Shown piece by piece: positions 25,980 through 36,004 of a DNA stretch of 64,000 nucleotides. This stretch comes from an uncultured Alphaproteobacteria bacterium (lineage in GTDB: Bacteria > Pseudomonadota > Alphaproteobacteria > UBA3830): positions 62,001-126,000 of the forward strand of contig CAJODB010000001.1 of NCBI GenBank assembly GCA_905233185.1, in the 5' to 3' direction. The notes under the pieces were generated by a model. It was not told where the DNA came from. It ran no database searches and saw nothing but the letters and a program-made list of their open reading frames with translations. Numbering within the stretch: position 1 is the first letter of the stretch; each line of letters starts with the position of its first letter. A program made the position numbers and the translations under genes.

Positions 25980-26704
25980 ATGAAACAAAGATTACGACAA
26001 ATTATATTTCGTAAAATTTGCGGGGGGGGGTATTCGCTCTCTTACACAGGCTATCGCTCATACATAAGCGCTATAAAGGCGGTATTCTAATCGAATTTAC
26101 GTTCAGTATTCCCATCTGTATTATACTTCTGTTTTTTGTATCCGACCATTATCGATTCTATGAATTGAAAAATAAACTAAAATCATCCGCATATATTGCT
26201 GCAAGTTTGATTCAACAGATTGGAAACAAGCGCACAGATAAACATCTGACAAAAGCTGACCTCCAAAGAATATCATACGCAAGTTCCCTCAATCTTTTTC
26301 ACACGAATAGTATGTTTAATCCTTGGCCACTAGGAATATACTATGCTCTATTTACACATTACGTAAAAAGAGTAAACAACAATAGTTATCAGTATCAGCA
26401 GAGCTGTGCAACTATGTCTACTGGTATAGCTCCGAATGATGGAAGTATGTGTTGTTGGTGTAATTCATATACAAAAAGCTTTTCTCAAATACAAGCAATA
26501 AGTTCGAATTTGGTATGTGATAAAGATGGGGAAGAACGTGTGATCATTGCATGTCATTACAGAAAAGCAAGCAATTTTAAAAAAAACAAATTAGGATTCT
26601 TCTTTTTGGAACCAAAAACGAAAAAAGGTTTAGATGCTCAAACTAACAACTTATTTATCTATGAAGTTACTATTATTCCGAAACCTGGATTGTTTCCTAT
26701 CAAA

Positions 26705-26710
<6 letters not shown>
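25980..26710 (+). CDS. TadE-like pseudopilin, copy B, out of frame at a G9 tract
   Basis: The ATG at 25980 has GGAG 8 bases upstream and starts MKQRLRQIIFRKICGGG; with nine G it then runs into TAA at about codon 37. One more G, or two fewer, joins it to a 230-residue body: a basic stretch, RYKGGILIEFTFSIP with the Gly/Glu spacing of TadE-type prepilins, a membrane helix, RFYELKNKLKSSAY, LFHTNSMFNPWP, a Cys-rich variable part (SMCCWC), DGEERV and ITIIPKP-like ending. TTG at 26018 could start the body directly, but it has no Shine-Dalgarno. It is probably an exported pilin-like surface or assembly protein, convergent with mreB. Confidence 0.78.
26022..26030 (+). repeat. G9 tract in TadE-like copy B
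   Basis: Nine consecutive G about 42 bases after the ATG, followed by TATTCGCTCTCTTACAC as in copy A. The tract decides whether the upstream leader and the conserved body are read in one frame. The sequence on each side of it is among the best conserved nucleotide stretches between the copies. Confidence 0.95.
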
Positions 26711-27787
<1,077 letters not shown>

Positions 27788-27881
27788 TCATTCGCTATAA
27801 GGTATACTTTTTCATTAAAATTCTCAATATAATACTGAACGTTAAGTGTATGTTTTACAGTACAAATACGGAGCGAATCTG

Positions 27882-30341
27882 ATGCCGGAGTTTATAGAAG
27901 TTCGTGGGGCAAGAGTTCATAATCTCAAGAATATTAATGTCGACATTCCTTTAGGAAAGGTGGTAGGAGTCTGTGGAGTATCAGGTTCCGGTAAAACATC
28001 TTTGGCATTAGGTGTTTTATATTCTGAGGGATTCAGAAGATTTTTAAATGCTCTTTCAACATACACGCGCAGAAGAATTGCTCAGCCTAAAAAAGCTCAA
28101 GTTGATGTCGTTAGATATCTTCCGGCGGCTATAATTTTACGCCAACGACCTGGAACTCCTAATGTTCGGAGTACTGTCGGTACTATGACGGAAACTTTAA
28201 ATGTGTTGCGGCTAATCTTCTCGCGTTTAGGAAGCCATCCGTGTCCGAATGGTCATCTTGTGCCTACTTCGATAGATAGATTAAAAACTGGAGAGGCATG
28301 TTGCGATATTTGCGGATCGAAATTTTGGATTCCTGGTGCAGAATCTTTTTCATTTAATTCAGACGGTGCATGCCATGAATGCGGTGGTCTTGGTTATACC
28401 AGAGTAATTAATCCGAAAAAAATTGTTCCGAATGAAAATTTATCGGTAGATGATGGTGCGATTTCTCCTTGGAGATCTATGGGGCGAGGTCTTACTCCGT
28501 TAGTTCTGAAAAAGATCGGCGTGAGAACGAATATTCCTTATAAAGATCTTTCGGAAGAAGAAAAATACATAATTTTACACGGAGAGTACGGAACATATCA
28601 TGTAATTTATGATAATGGTTCGGGAAAACCTGTTCCTTTAAATGTTAAGTATGAAAATGCATATCAGGCAATTATGAATAGTTCAAAAAGCGATAGTGAA
28701 CTTACAGCAGCAAAGGCGGAAAAGTATTTTGATATGCTTCAATGTCCATCTTGTTATGGAACAAGAATAAATAGGACAATTGCAAAAAGTCTTCTTAACG
28801 GAATAAATATAAGCGATGCATGTGCGCTGACAATAAAAGAACTGATTCAGTTTACCGAAGATGTACAAAAGCAAATGCTTCCTGAAATTCGGCAATTATC
28901 AGCGGAATTATTGAACGAACTGCGTAAAAAATTGGATATTTTGGTGAGTCTTGGTATTTCTTATCTCACTTTAGATCGTGCTGGATATACTCTTTCAAAC
29001 GGCGAATTGCAACGTATCCAGTTAATGAAAATTATTCAAAATGATACAACAGGTGTGCTGTATGTTTTAGATGAACCATCTATAGGATTGCATCCGTCCA
29101 ATGTTGAAGGGCTATCGAAGTGCATTAGGCAACTATCTGACAACGGTAATACTGTGCTTTTTGTTGATCACAATATCGCAATGTTGCAAAAGGCGGATTA
29201 TTTAATAGAAATGGGACCAAAATCGGGGACAGAAGGCGGTGAAGTTATTACGCATGGTTCTCCGCAAGAATTAATGAACAATCCGAACTCAATTATCGGA
29301 AAATATTTGAATGGAACGTGTAAAATTCAGGAAAATACAGCAGAAATATTTCAGTATGGAGCAATTTCTCTGAAAATTAAGGAGAAATTCAATATAAAAG
29401 ATGTGATGGCAACATTCCCTCTGAAAAAAATAACAGCAGTAGTTGGTGTTTCCGGATCGGGGAAGTCAACGTTGGTTTTAGATTGCTTGAAAGAGGCTGT
29501 TTCCGCAAGGATTTCAAAGAAAGATCTACCAGATTATGTAAGTGATTTAGCTATTAACGGTGTCACTTTGCAAGATAAGATTACAGGGGTGCAATTTATT
29601 GATGCGACTCCGATAGGGAAGAATAACAGATCAACTGTTGCAACCTATACCGGGATTTTTGATGATATTCGTCGACTATTTGCTTCAATAAACAATTGTG
29701 GATATAACGAGGGATATTTCTCATACAATAACAAAGAAGGACGTTGTCCGACCTGCGAAGGTTTAGGAGAAATTAGTGCAGATATTCAATATCTTCCGGA
29801 TTTTTGTATTCCATGTCCTGATTGCGAAACATCAAGATATAATCCTGAAGTTCTTAAGGTGAAATTGCGCGGAAAATCAATTGCCGATATTTTGGCTATG
29901 ACAGTTCATGAAAGTATAGAGTTTTTTTCTGGTAATCCAACGATTCAACACAAACTAATCCATTTGGAGCAAATTGGTTTGGGATATCTTACGCTAGGGG
30001 AGGGGACCCCAGGATTATCTGGAGGAGAGGCCCAACGCATGAGACTATCTATGGAAATAAGTAAAGTGCGCAATTCGAATTTATTCATTCTCGATGAACC
30101 GACAATTGGTTTGCATCCTAAAGATGTGGAAGTTTTATTGAAAAACTTGAGACAATTGCAGCGCAAAGGCGCAACTATAGTTGTTATAGAGCACGATATC
30201 GATGTTATACAACAGTCTGATTACATTATTGAAATGGGAGAAAAAGGAGGGCCGGAAGGTGGTCGAATTATCGCTTCAGGAACGCCATTTGATATACAAT
30301 CAGACAGAAACAGTATTATAAGAAAGAATTTTGTTTGTTGA
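27882..30341 (+). CDS. short UvrA-like ABC ATPase lacking the UvrB-binding domain
   Basis: Two tandem ABC modules: Walker A GVSGSGKTSLA with signature LSNGELQRIQL, and GVSGSGKSTLV with LSGGEAQRMRL, plus zinc modules (CDICGSKF...CHECGGLG; CPTCEGLG...CPDC). Between the first zinc Cys residues and SFSFNSDGACHECGG the ~100-residue UvrB-binding insert of true UvrA is missing, so this is a UvrA2-type protein (819 residues against ~940). I start at the ATG preceded by GGAG (8 bases), giving MPEFIEVRGARVHNLKN; a GTG 36 bases earlier is the alternative. UvrA2 proteins act in DNA damage tolerance in some bacteria. Divergent from mreB. Confidence 0.85.
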   Translation: MPEFIEVRGARVHNLKNINVDIPLGKVVGVCGVSGSGKTSLALGVLYSEGFRRFLNALSTYTRRRIAQPKKAQVDVVRYLPAAIILRQRPGTPNVRSTVGTMTETLNVLRLIFSRLGSHPCPNGHLVPTSIDRLKTGEACCDICGSKFWIPGAESFSFNSDGACHECGGLGYTRVINPKKIVPNENLSVDDGAISPWRSMGRGLTPLVLKKIGVRTNIPYKDLSEEEKYIILHGEYGTYHVIYDNGSGKPVPLNVKYENAYQAIMNSSKSDSELTAAKAEKYFDMLQCPSCYGTRINRTIAKSLLNGINISDACALTIKELIQFTEDVQKQMLPEIRQLSAELLNELRKKLDILVSLGISYLTLDRAGYTLSNGELQRIQLMKIIQNDTTGVLYVLDEPSIGLHPSNVEGLSKCIRQLSDNGNTVLFVDHNIAMLQKADYLIEMGPKSGTEGGEVITHGSPQELMNNPNSIIGKYLNGTCKIQENTAEIFQYGAISLKIKEKFNIKDVMATFPLKKITAVVGVSGSGKSTLVLDCLKEAVSARISKKDLPDYVSDLAINGVTLQDKITGVQFIDATPIGKNNRSTVATYTGIFDDIRRLFASINNCGYNEGYFSYNNKEGRCPTCEGLGEISADIQYLPDFCIPCPDCETSRYNPEVLKVKLRGKSIADILAMTVHESIEFFSGNPTIQHKLIHLEQIGLGYLTLGEGTPGLSGGEAQRMRLSMEISKVRNSNLFILDEPTIGLHPKDVEVLLKNLRQLQRKGATIVVIEHDIDVIQQSDYIIEMGEKGGPEGGRIIASGTPFDIQSDRNSIIRKNFVC

Positions 30342-30407
30342 GTGTTATTGAAATACAAGTTGGAGTATAATTTCCGATCATACGTTAATTACGAGCGAGA
30401 AAAAAAC

Positions 30408-31778
30408 ATGAAAAAGATTCTGATTTCGACACTCTTTTTGCTGCCTTTGTGCGCTTGTGTCGATACCGAGAGACCTTTGATTGAGAAAAATCAATCTAAA
30501 ATTATTAATATTGAGAAAAAAGAGCCGAAAAAAGATATAGTACATCCAATTATTCGCAAAAAATTGGGAATAATTGAAGAAGAAAAGGTCCCTGAATATG
30601 TTGAGAATATAGCGAAAACCACTATTGTCCCGATAAGTGATTTCGACCAAGTTGCTATGACAATGACAGGGCAATATGTTCCTGAAGAATTCGAAAATGA
30701 CCGTATATATTATGGTTATATGAAATTTTTCGATAGAGAATGGGCAAGATTACAGCGAAATAGTATCGGGCATATACCAGAATGGGCCACTGCGAATATA
30801 ACCTCAAAAACTAAAACCACCGATACGGTTTTTTATCCGTTCGGAGGTCCTGACATAGCATATGCTCTTTCATTTTTCCCGAGTGCTCGTGAGTATATAT
30901 TAGTTGGATTGGAACCTATAGGAAATTTTAATGACGTAAAAAGTGCTGTAAGTAATTCCAAAAGCTTTGAGCAGATAAAGAGATCATTATTTACATATTT
31001 GAGAGGCGGATATTTTATAACATCAGAGATGGGAGAGACTCTTTCAAATAAATTTTTGCGTGGGACTTTATATTTGATTTTGCTTGAACTCTCTGCTTTC
31101 GATTTTGAAATCAAAAATGTTGAAGATCTGAGTATAGATTCATTAGGAGAGGAAATTATTCGTGGACATAATATGCTTGATTGCATAAAAATAACTTGCA
31201 GAAAACGTGGAGAATCTGATTGGCGATATGTGTATTATATCAGAGCAGATTTGAGTGATAGCAACAAAGCGATTGAAAATCTTTTCAATTTTATGAAAAA
31301 AAGAACTTTCCATACATTTATAAAGAGTGCTTCATATGCTATTTGGGATAGGACTCTTACAGGCATAAGACAATTTGTATTGGATAACTCACAATTTATT
31401 TTGCAAGATGATACCGGCGTGCCATTTAGTAGTTTCGATAAGAAATGGAATCGGTATGCTTTCGGATCATATACTGAACCTACTTTGAGTTATTTCAGAA
31501 AAGGATATAAACAGCCACGTATGGCGGAATTTTTTGAAAAAAATCAACAGGCGTCAATACCGTTCAAAATAGGATATGGATTTTATCAGGCAAGGCCAAA
31601 TTTGCTCCTTGCTGTTCCGCAAAATAAGACAAATGCCGAAAAAGATGCGGAGATTATAAGAGAAGTGGAACACTTGAAAGAAAAATACGAAAATGCAGAT
31701 AAGTGCGAAAATTGCGGCGATAATGAAGGAAATTCCAAAGAAGAGCAATCGGAACAGACGGAAGCTACAGTAGAGTAA
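30408..31778 (+). CDS. lipoprotein of unknown function
   Basis: I start at MKKILISTLFLLPLCACVD, which gives a lipoprotein signal with lipobox LCAC; an in-frame ATG 66 bases earlier adds residues that spoil it. The mature chain (~440 residues) contains a recognisable-looking but unnamed block: FYPFGGPDIAYALSFFP, then YILVGLEPIGNF, and later the Tyr/Trp-rich WRYVYYIRAD and SASYAIWDRT. The tail is acidic with a CENCGDN pair. The pattern 'PFxGPDxxYAxxFFPxxxxYxLxGLEP' recurs in hypothetical proteins of other phyla as far as I remember, but I know no function. Follows the UvrA-like gene by 66 bases. Confidence 0.72.
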   Translation: MKKILISTLFLLPLCACVDTERPLIEKNQSKIINIEKKEPKKDIVHPIIRKKLGIIEEEKVPEYVENIAKTTIVPISDFDQVAMTMTGQYVPEEFENDRIYYGYMKFFDREWARLQRNSIGHIPEWATANITSKTKTTDTVFYPFGGPDIAYALSFFPSAREYILVGLEPIGNFNDVKSAVSNSKSFEQIKRSLFTYLRGGYFITSEMGETLSNKFLRGTLYLILLELSAFDFEIKNVEDLSIDSLGEEIIRGHNMLDCIKITCRKRGESDWRYVYYIRADLSDSNKAIENLFNFMKKRTFHTFIKSASYAIWDRTLTGIRQFVLDNSQFILQDDTGVPFSSFDKKWNRYAFGSYTEPTLSYFRKGYKQPRMAEFFEKNQQASIPFKIGYGFYQARPNLLLAVPQNKTNAEKDAEIIREVEHLKEKYENADKCENCGDNEGNSKEEQSEQTEATVE

Positions 31779-31846
31779 AAAGAGAAGGGGCGAAGGAAAA
31801 CTTATTTTTTCGTGCAGCGGTCTTAAATAATAAAAAGGAATTAAAA

Positions 31847-32704
31847 TTGCGTAACGTTCTGAAAATTATCAGCATTTGTCTACTGTTTGTTCTTGTTGCG
31901 TGTTCTGAACAATCTAGAATTTTTAGTACGAGCGATTCGTCTTTTATCGAAGAAGAATTAAAAAAGTCAGATGAAAATACTCTTGTAATATTCGATATAA
32001 ATGATGTGCTTCTTGAACAAAAAGAATTATTGTTTAGAAAACAAAATAGCGCTTTATTAAAAAATTTACTTAAAGAAATGTCCGCAAATATGTCCAATGA
32101 AGAAGAAAGAACTCTTTATAGTGTTGTAGTTCAAAGACCAGTCGTATATGTTGATGAAAATTTTGTAAGAATTATTCATGATCTTCAAAATAAGAATGTA
32201 AAAGTAATAGCGCTGACTAATGGACTTGTTGGAACTTGCGGTTACGTAAAATCTATGGATAGGCTTCTTATACAGCAATTACAAGATCTGGATTATCGTT
32301 TAGAAAAGTCATGGTTGGATTTGAAAAATGCTCAAATTTATATGACTAAATCAAAAGATCGTAAAATTTTATTTGCGGAAGGTATCGTATTTGCAAATAA
32401 AATGATTAGTAAAGCCTCAAAAGGAGAATCTTTGTTGGCCTTTTTTAAATATGCTGATTTTTATCCGAAAAAAGTTATTTTTATCGATGATAAATTGAAA
32501 AACTTGAGATCTGTTTCAAACATACTTAAAAAACAGGGGATAGAATTTATTGGTTTTGAATATACTAAAACAAGGAATCGAAAAGATTTGCCGGTTATTA
32601 CTAAAGAACATGCAAAGCTACAGCTATCTATTTTAAAAAAGAGACATAAATTACTATCAGATGAAGAAATCGATAAAATGTTACATAACAATAATGAACA
32701 TTAA
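31847..32704 (+). CDS. HAD-like lipoprotein, DUF2608 family
   Basis: TTG start with AAGGAATTAAAA upstream. Lipoprotein signal ends in LVAC. The mature domain resembles DUF2608, a HAD-like fold found in intracellular bacteria: motif I-like TLVIFDINDVLL (with D-x-N rather than D-x-D), a cap region, VKVIALTNGLVGTCG, and KVIFIDDKLKNLRSV with the acidic pair of motif IV. The second catalytic Asp appears replaced by Asn, so phosphatase activity is doubtful. It follows the preceding lipoprotein by about 70 bases, probably in one transcript. Location would be the periplasm, tethered to a membrane. Confidence 0.75.
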   Translation: MRNVLKIISICLLFVLVACSEQSRIFSTSDSSFIEEELKKSDENTLVIFDINDVLLEQKELLFRKQNSALLKNLLKEMSANMSNEEERTLYSVVVQRPVVYVDENFVRIIHDLQNKNVKVIALTNGLVGTCGYVKSMDRLLIQQLQDLDYRLEKSWLDLKNAQIYMTKSKDRKILFAEGIVFANKMISKASKGESLLAFFKYADFYPKKVIFIDDKLKNLRSVSNILKKQGIEFIGFEYTKTRNRKDLPVITKEHAKLQLSILKKRHKLLSDEEIDKMLHNNNEH

Positions 32705-32734
32705 TTTTATTTGGTACATACTTCCTAACAAAAG

Positions 32735-33808
32735 CTAAATGATCCTATTTATTTTTGGTATTTTTTTTATTATATACACAATAAAATAGCTTAGCAGCAT
32801 GACATACAAACTTTGTAATAACGCAGCTAACATGTAATCGAATCCTATTTCTTTTAGCTCATTTAAAAAATTTCGAGTGTAAGAAAATATAAGCATATGT
32901 ACGAGATATATTCCAAAGGTGCAGCTTCCTACTGACAAAGATATTTTTTTGCATATATCAGAAATCACATTATGTTCAAACAAATATTTCGTTGAAATAA
33001 ATATACAGATGCAATTCAACACTACAAAGCGTACATGAAAACTTTCTTCTGTTTTTTGCAATATGCCTTCGGAAATTCCTTTGCAATATGTTAAGTAACA
33101 TGAAGTTAGAATTCCTAATATATTGATTATCCAAATAAAAATTAATTTGTTTTTCGTTATTTCAAATTTATTTTTTAAAAAATATCCAATGCAAGGATAC
33201 AAAACTATATATGAAAGCAGCCATGAGACCTTTATTTCTCCGATTAATGTATAACTCCTATCCCAAAACAGATTTTCTATTGTCGGAATTATTCCTCTAA
33301 AAACTAAAGCAAGCACTATCATATAGTAATAATATTTTGTTTCTAATGATTTCACTAATGCTTGCAAGAAAGGTAGCCCCATGAGATATGCGATATATAA
33401 ATACAAATACCATAAATGGCCCCATAGGCCGTGAGAGTAAAATGTCGTTATAAATTTTTCAAAACTGAAAGGGTCTCCGTTTGTATTAATTCTTTTAATG
33501 TAATATGCAAATGAAAAAATGAACAATACTATAAATATTCTCATAATTCGTTCAAATAATTTCTTATGATCATATTGTTTTTCAAGCATAAGTGCGCCGG
33601 ATATTGCGAAAAAAAGAGGTACTGAAAATTTGCAAAAAACAGAAATAAAAATATAAACCCAAAATTTGCAGCTTCCTATCGGTTCTTGGGAAAAGAGAGT
33701 ATATCCGTTGCTTCCTGTATGATTGAAAATTACAAAAAATATTGCGATAACACGCATCGCTTCTAAATAAATGTTTTTTTCTTTATTGCATATATTACTA
33801 TATATCAT
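32735..33808 (-). CDS. membrane acyltransferase, acyltransferase_3 family
   Basis: Integral membrane protein with about ten hydrophobic helices and the family start YLEAMRVIAIFFVIFNH, where the His in the first helix is the expected catalytic residue. FSVPLFFAISGALML and GHLWYLYLYIAYLMGLPFLQ are typical of the OafA/WecH-type O-acyltransferases that acetylate surface sugars or peptidoglycan. The 357 residues cover only the membrane domain, with no C-terminal SGNH domain. No polysaccharide gene is nearby to name the substrate. It stands alone, divergent from rlmN. Confidence 0.85.
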   Translation of the reverse strand: MIYSNICNKEKNIYLEAMRVIAIFFVIFNHTGSNGYTLFSQEPIGSCKFWVYIFISVFCKFSVPLFFAISGALMLEKQYDHKKLFERIMRIFIVLFIFSFAYYIKRINTNGDPFSFEKFITTFYSHGLWGHLWYLYLYIAYLMGLPFLQALVKSLETKYYYYMIVLALVFRGIIPTIENLFWDRSYTLIGEIKVSWLLSYIVLYPCIGYFLKNKFEITKNKLIFIWIINILGILTSCYLTYCKGISEGILQKTEESFHVRFVVLNCICIFISTKYLFEHNVISDICKKISLSVGSCTFGIYLVHMLIFSYTRNFLNELKEIGFDYMLAALLQSLYVMLLSYFIVYIIKKIPKINRII

Positions 33809-33874
33809 ATAAAACTATTCCTAATCTTATGATAGTATACAACTCGATTTTTGTTATAGAAATAAATAGAATAT

Positions 33875-34933
33875 ATGCAAATTAAATCTATCCTTGGTCT
33901 ACCTTTTGAAACTTTAAAAGAGGAATTTATCAGAAACGGTTTTTCTCTTCTTGATGCAAAACGAGTTTTTCCTTGGATTCATCCAAAGTTAGTGAAAACC
34001 TTTGAAGAAATGTCGGATGTTCCAAAGAGAGTTAGAGAGAAGTTACCTGATTTTTTTTCATTAGAGCGGCCGATATGTAAAATTTTACAAGAGTCATCTG
34101 ACGGAACAATAAAAACTCTTCTTGAATTTAAAGATAATAACTGCATTGAAACAGTTTTTATTCCTGATGAAAAAAGAAACACAATTTGTGTATCATCTCA
34201 AGTTGGCTGCCCTATAGGTTGTCGTTTCTGTAATACAGGAACTCAGCAATTTTGTCGCAATTTAACTTCGTCTGAAATAATGGCGCAAATTATTTTTTGG
34301 ATAGAATGGCAGAAAAAATTAAATGCGGATCCAATAACAAACATAGTTTTCATGGGAATGGGGGAACCTCTTTTAAATTCACAGAATTTGTTTGCGGTAT
34401 TAGAAATTTTGTTAAATAAAAAAACATATAACTTTTCGCGAAACAAAATAACGGTTTCAACTTCAGGAATTGTTAATGACGCTATTGTTGAGCTTGCAAA
34501 ATTCGGAGTAAAACTAGCTGTCTCTCTTCATGCATCTAACGATAAAAAAAGATCTGAACTGATGCCTATCAATAATAAATATAAAATTTCTGAGGTATTA
34601 AGTGCTGTGCAAAATTATCATAAACTCAGTAATACAAGTCACATTACTTTTGAGTATTTGTTATTAGATGGAATAAATGATTCAGAGGATGATGCTATTG
34701 AGCTTTCTAAATTACTTAGAAAATTTGGTGGAGCACGAGCAAGAGTTAATTTGATTATGTTTAATAGTTGGAATGGATCAAAATTTAGGGGAGCTTCAGA
34801 CGAAAAAGCAAATTATTTTTCAAAGATTTTACTGTCACGAGGAATAAGAACAATCATAAGAAAATCTCGTGGGCGAGATATTTTTGCGGCTTGTGGTCAA
34901 TTGAAAAGCGAAGATAAAATGATTTATGGTTAG
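33875..34933 (+). CDS. rlmN: dual-specificity RNA methyltransferase RlmN
   Basis: Radical SAM enzyme that methylates C2 of A2503 in 23S rRNA and A37 of some tRNAs. The CxxxCxxC cluster motif is visible in VGCPIGCRFCNTG, the second conserved Cys, used as methyl carrier, in FAACGQL near the end. Further family blocks are ITNIVFMGMGEPLLN and KLAVSLHASNDKKRSELMP. Length 352 is normal. It heads rlmN-folE-folA on the plus strand. Confidence 0.96.
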   Translation: MQIKSILGLPFETLKEEFIRNGFSLLDAKRVFPWIHPKLVKTFEEMSDVPKRVREKLPDFFSLERPICKILQESSDGTIKTLLEFKDNNCIETVFIPDEKRNTICVSSQVGCPIGCRFCNTGTQQFCRNLTSSEIMAQIIFWIEWQKKLNADPITNIVFMGMGEPLLNSQNLFAVLEILLNKKTYNFSRNKITVSTSGIVNDAIVELAKFGVKLAVSLHASNDKKRSELMPINNKYKISEVLSAVQNYHKLSNTSHITFEYLLLDGINDSEDDAIELSKLLRKFGGARARVNLIMFNSWNGSKFRGASDEKANYFSKILLSRGIRTIIRKSRGRDIFAACGQLKSEDKMIYG

Positions 34934-34998
34934 TATAATATATGTTGTTTTTAGGTTGGCAGAATATATACTTTCAAAAAATAGTTTCGGAGAGAATT

Positions 34999-35541
34999 AT
35001 GGTCGAAGAAAAAAACATTGAAGACTTTTTAAAAAGTATAGATTCGGATTTTGAGCGACTAAAGAAAACTCCGAAACGCGTTGTACGAGCTTGTGAGGAA
35101 TTTTTTTCTGGTTATTCCAAAAATGCAGAAGAAATTTCAAAAGATGCACTTTTCGATTCAGATATGAATCAAATGGTTATTTTGAAAAATATTCCATTTG
35201 AATCCCATTGCGAACACCATTTAGTTCCGATAGTAGGAAGTGCGAGTGTCGGATATATTCCGAATAAAAAAATTCTTGGAGCCAGTAAATTAGCTCGAAT
35301 CGTTGATATTTTTGCTTGTCGTTTACAATTGCAAGAGCGTCTTACTATTCAAATAGCAAAAGCAATAAACGATATTGTTTCACCGTTGGGAGTCGCTGTT
35401 TATATTGAGGCTGAGCATTTTTGTATTTCTAAACGGGGAGTAAGAAAAGATGGGGCCAAGCTTGTGACAAAGTATTTTATCGGAAATATAAAGAATGATT
35501 ATAATCTACGATCCGAATTTTTGGCAGAAATTAAAGGATAA
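34999..35541 (+). CDS. folE: GTP cyclohydrolase I
   Basis: First enzyme of folate (pterin) synthesis. Zinc and active-site residues appear in FESHCEHHLVPI and EAEHFCISKRGVRKDGA, and GASKLARIVDIFACRLQLQE is the expected core. I start at the ATG with GGAGAGAATT upstream rather than at one 57 bases earlier whose product has an unlikely N-terminus. At 180 residues it is at the short end of the family. It overlaps folA by 47 bases, so the two are translationally linked. Confidence 0.94.
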   Translation: MVEEKNIEDFLKSIDSDFERLKKTPKRVVRACEEFFSGYSKNAEEISKDALFDSDMNQMVILKNIPFESHCEHHLVPIVGSASVGYIPNKKILGASKLARIVDIFACRLQLQERLTIQIAKAINDIVSPLGVAVYIEAEHFCISKRGVRKDGAKLVTKYFIGNIKNDYNLRSEFLAEIKG

Positions 35542-36004
35542 TAACTGCACAAAATTAATCGCGCTTGTTGATGCTGATTTCGGTATTTCAAAAAATGAAA
35601 ATATTCCTTGGACTTTTGATGAAGATATGCATTTTTTCAGAAAAATAACACAAAATTTTGCCATTATTATGGGAAGAAAAACATTCTTTTCTATTTCGAA
35701 TGCTCCTTTAAAAAATAGAATAAATTGTGTAGTTTCTCGGACAATAAAAAAACTCAATGGGGTGTTTGTCTTTAATTCACTTGAGACAGCTTTGGCACAG
35801 TATAGAAATGCATGGATAATTGGTGGAGCAGAAATTTATAACTATGCATTAAAAAATAATTTAGTAGATTATGCTATTATAACTCAAGTTCATAAAAAAT
35901 TTGGAGCGGATAAATTTATTGAACAAGCGCTTTTAAAAGATTTTAAGAAAAAAATATTATTTACGGCAGAAAATTACGATATTACCAGCTATCTCCGAGC
36001 TTGA
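35495..36004 (+). CDS. folA: dihydrofolate reductase
   Basis: Reduces dihydrofolate to tetrahydrofolate with NADPH. The family pattern is clear: LIALVDADFGISKNENIPW with the Trp-containing loop, DMHFFRKITQNFAIIMGRKTF, NCVVSRT and the NADPH-loop WIIGGAEIYNYAL. The only normal start lies inside folE, giving an 18-residue extension before the conserved part; a shorter version would need a non-standard start. The end overlaps the convergent secretion gene by 23 bases, showing how tightly this region is packed. Confidence 0.93.
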   Translation: MIIIYDPNFWQKLKDNNCTKLIALVDADFGISKNENIPWTFDEDMHFFRKITQNFAIIMGRKTFFSISNAPLKNRINCVVSRTIKKLNGVFVFNSLETALAQYRNAWIIGGAEIYNYALKNNLVDYAIITQVHKKFGADKFIEQALLKDFKKKILFTAENYDITSYLRA

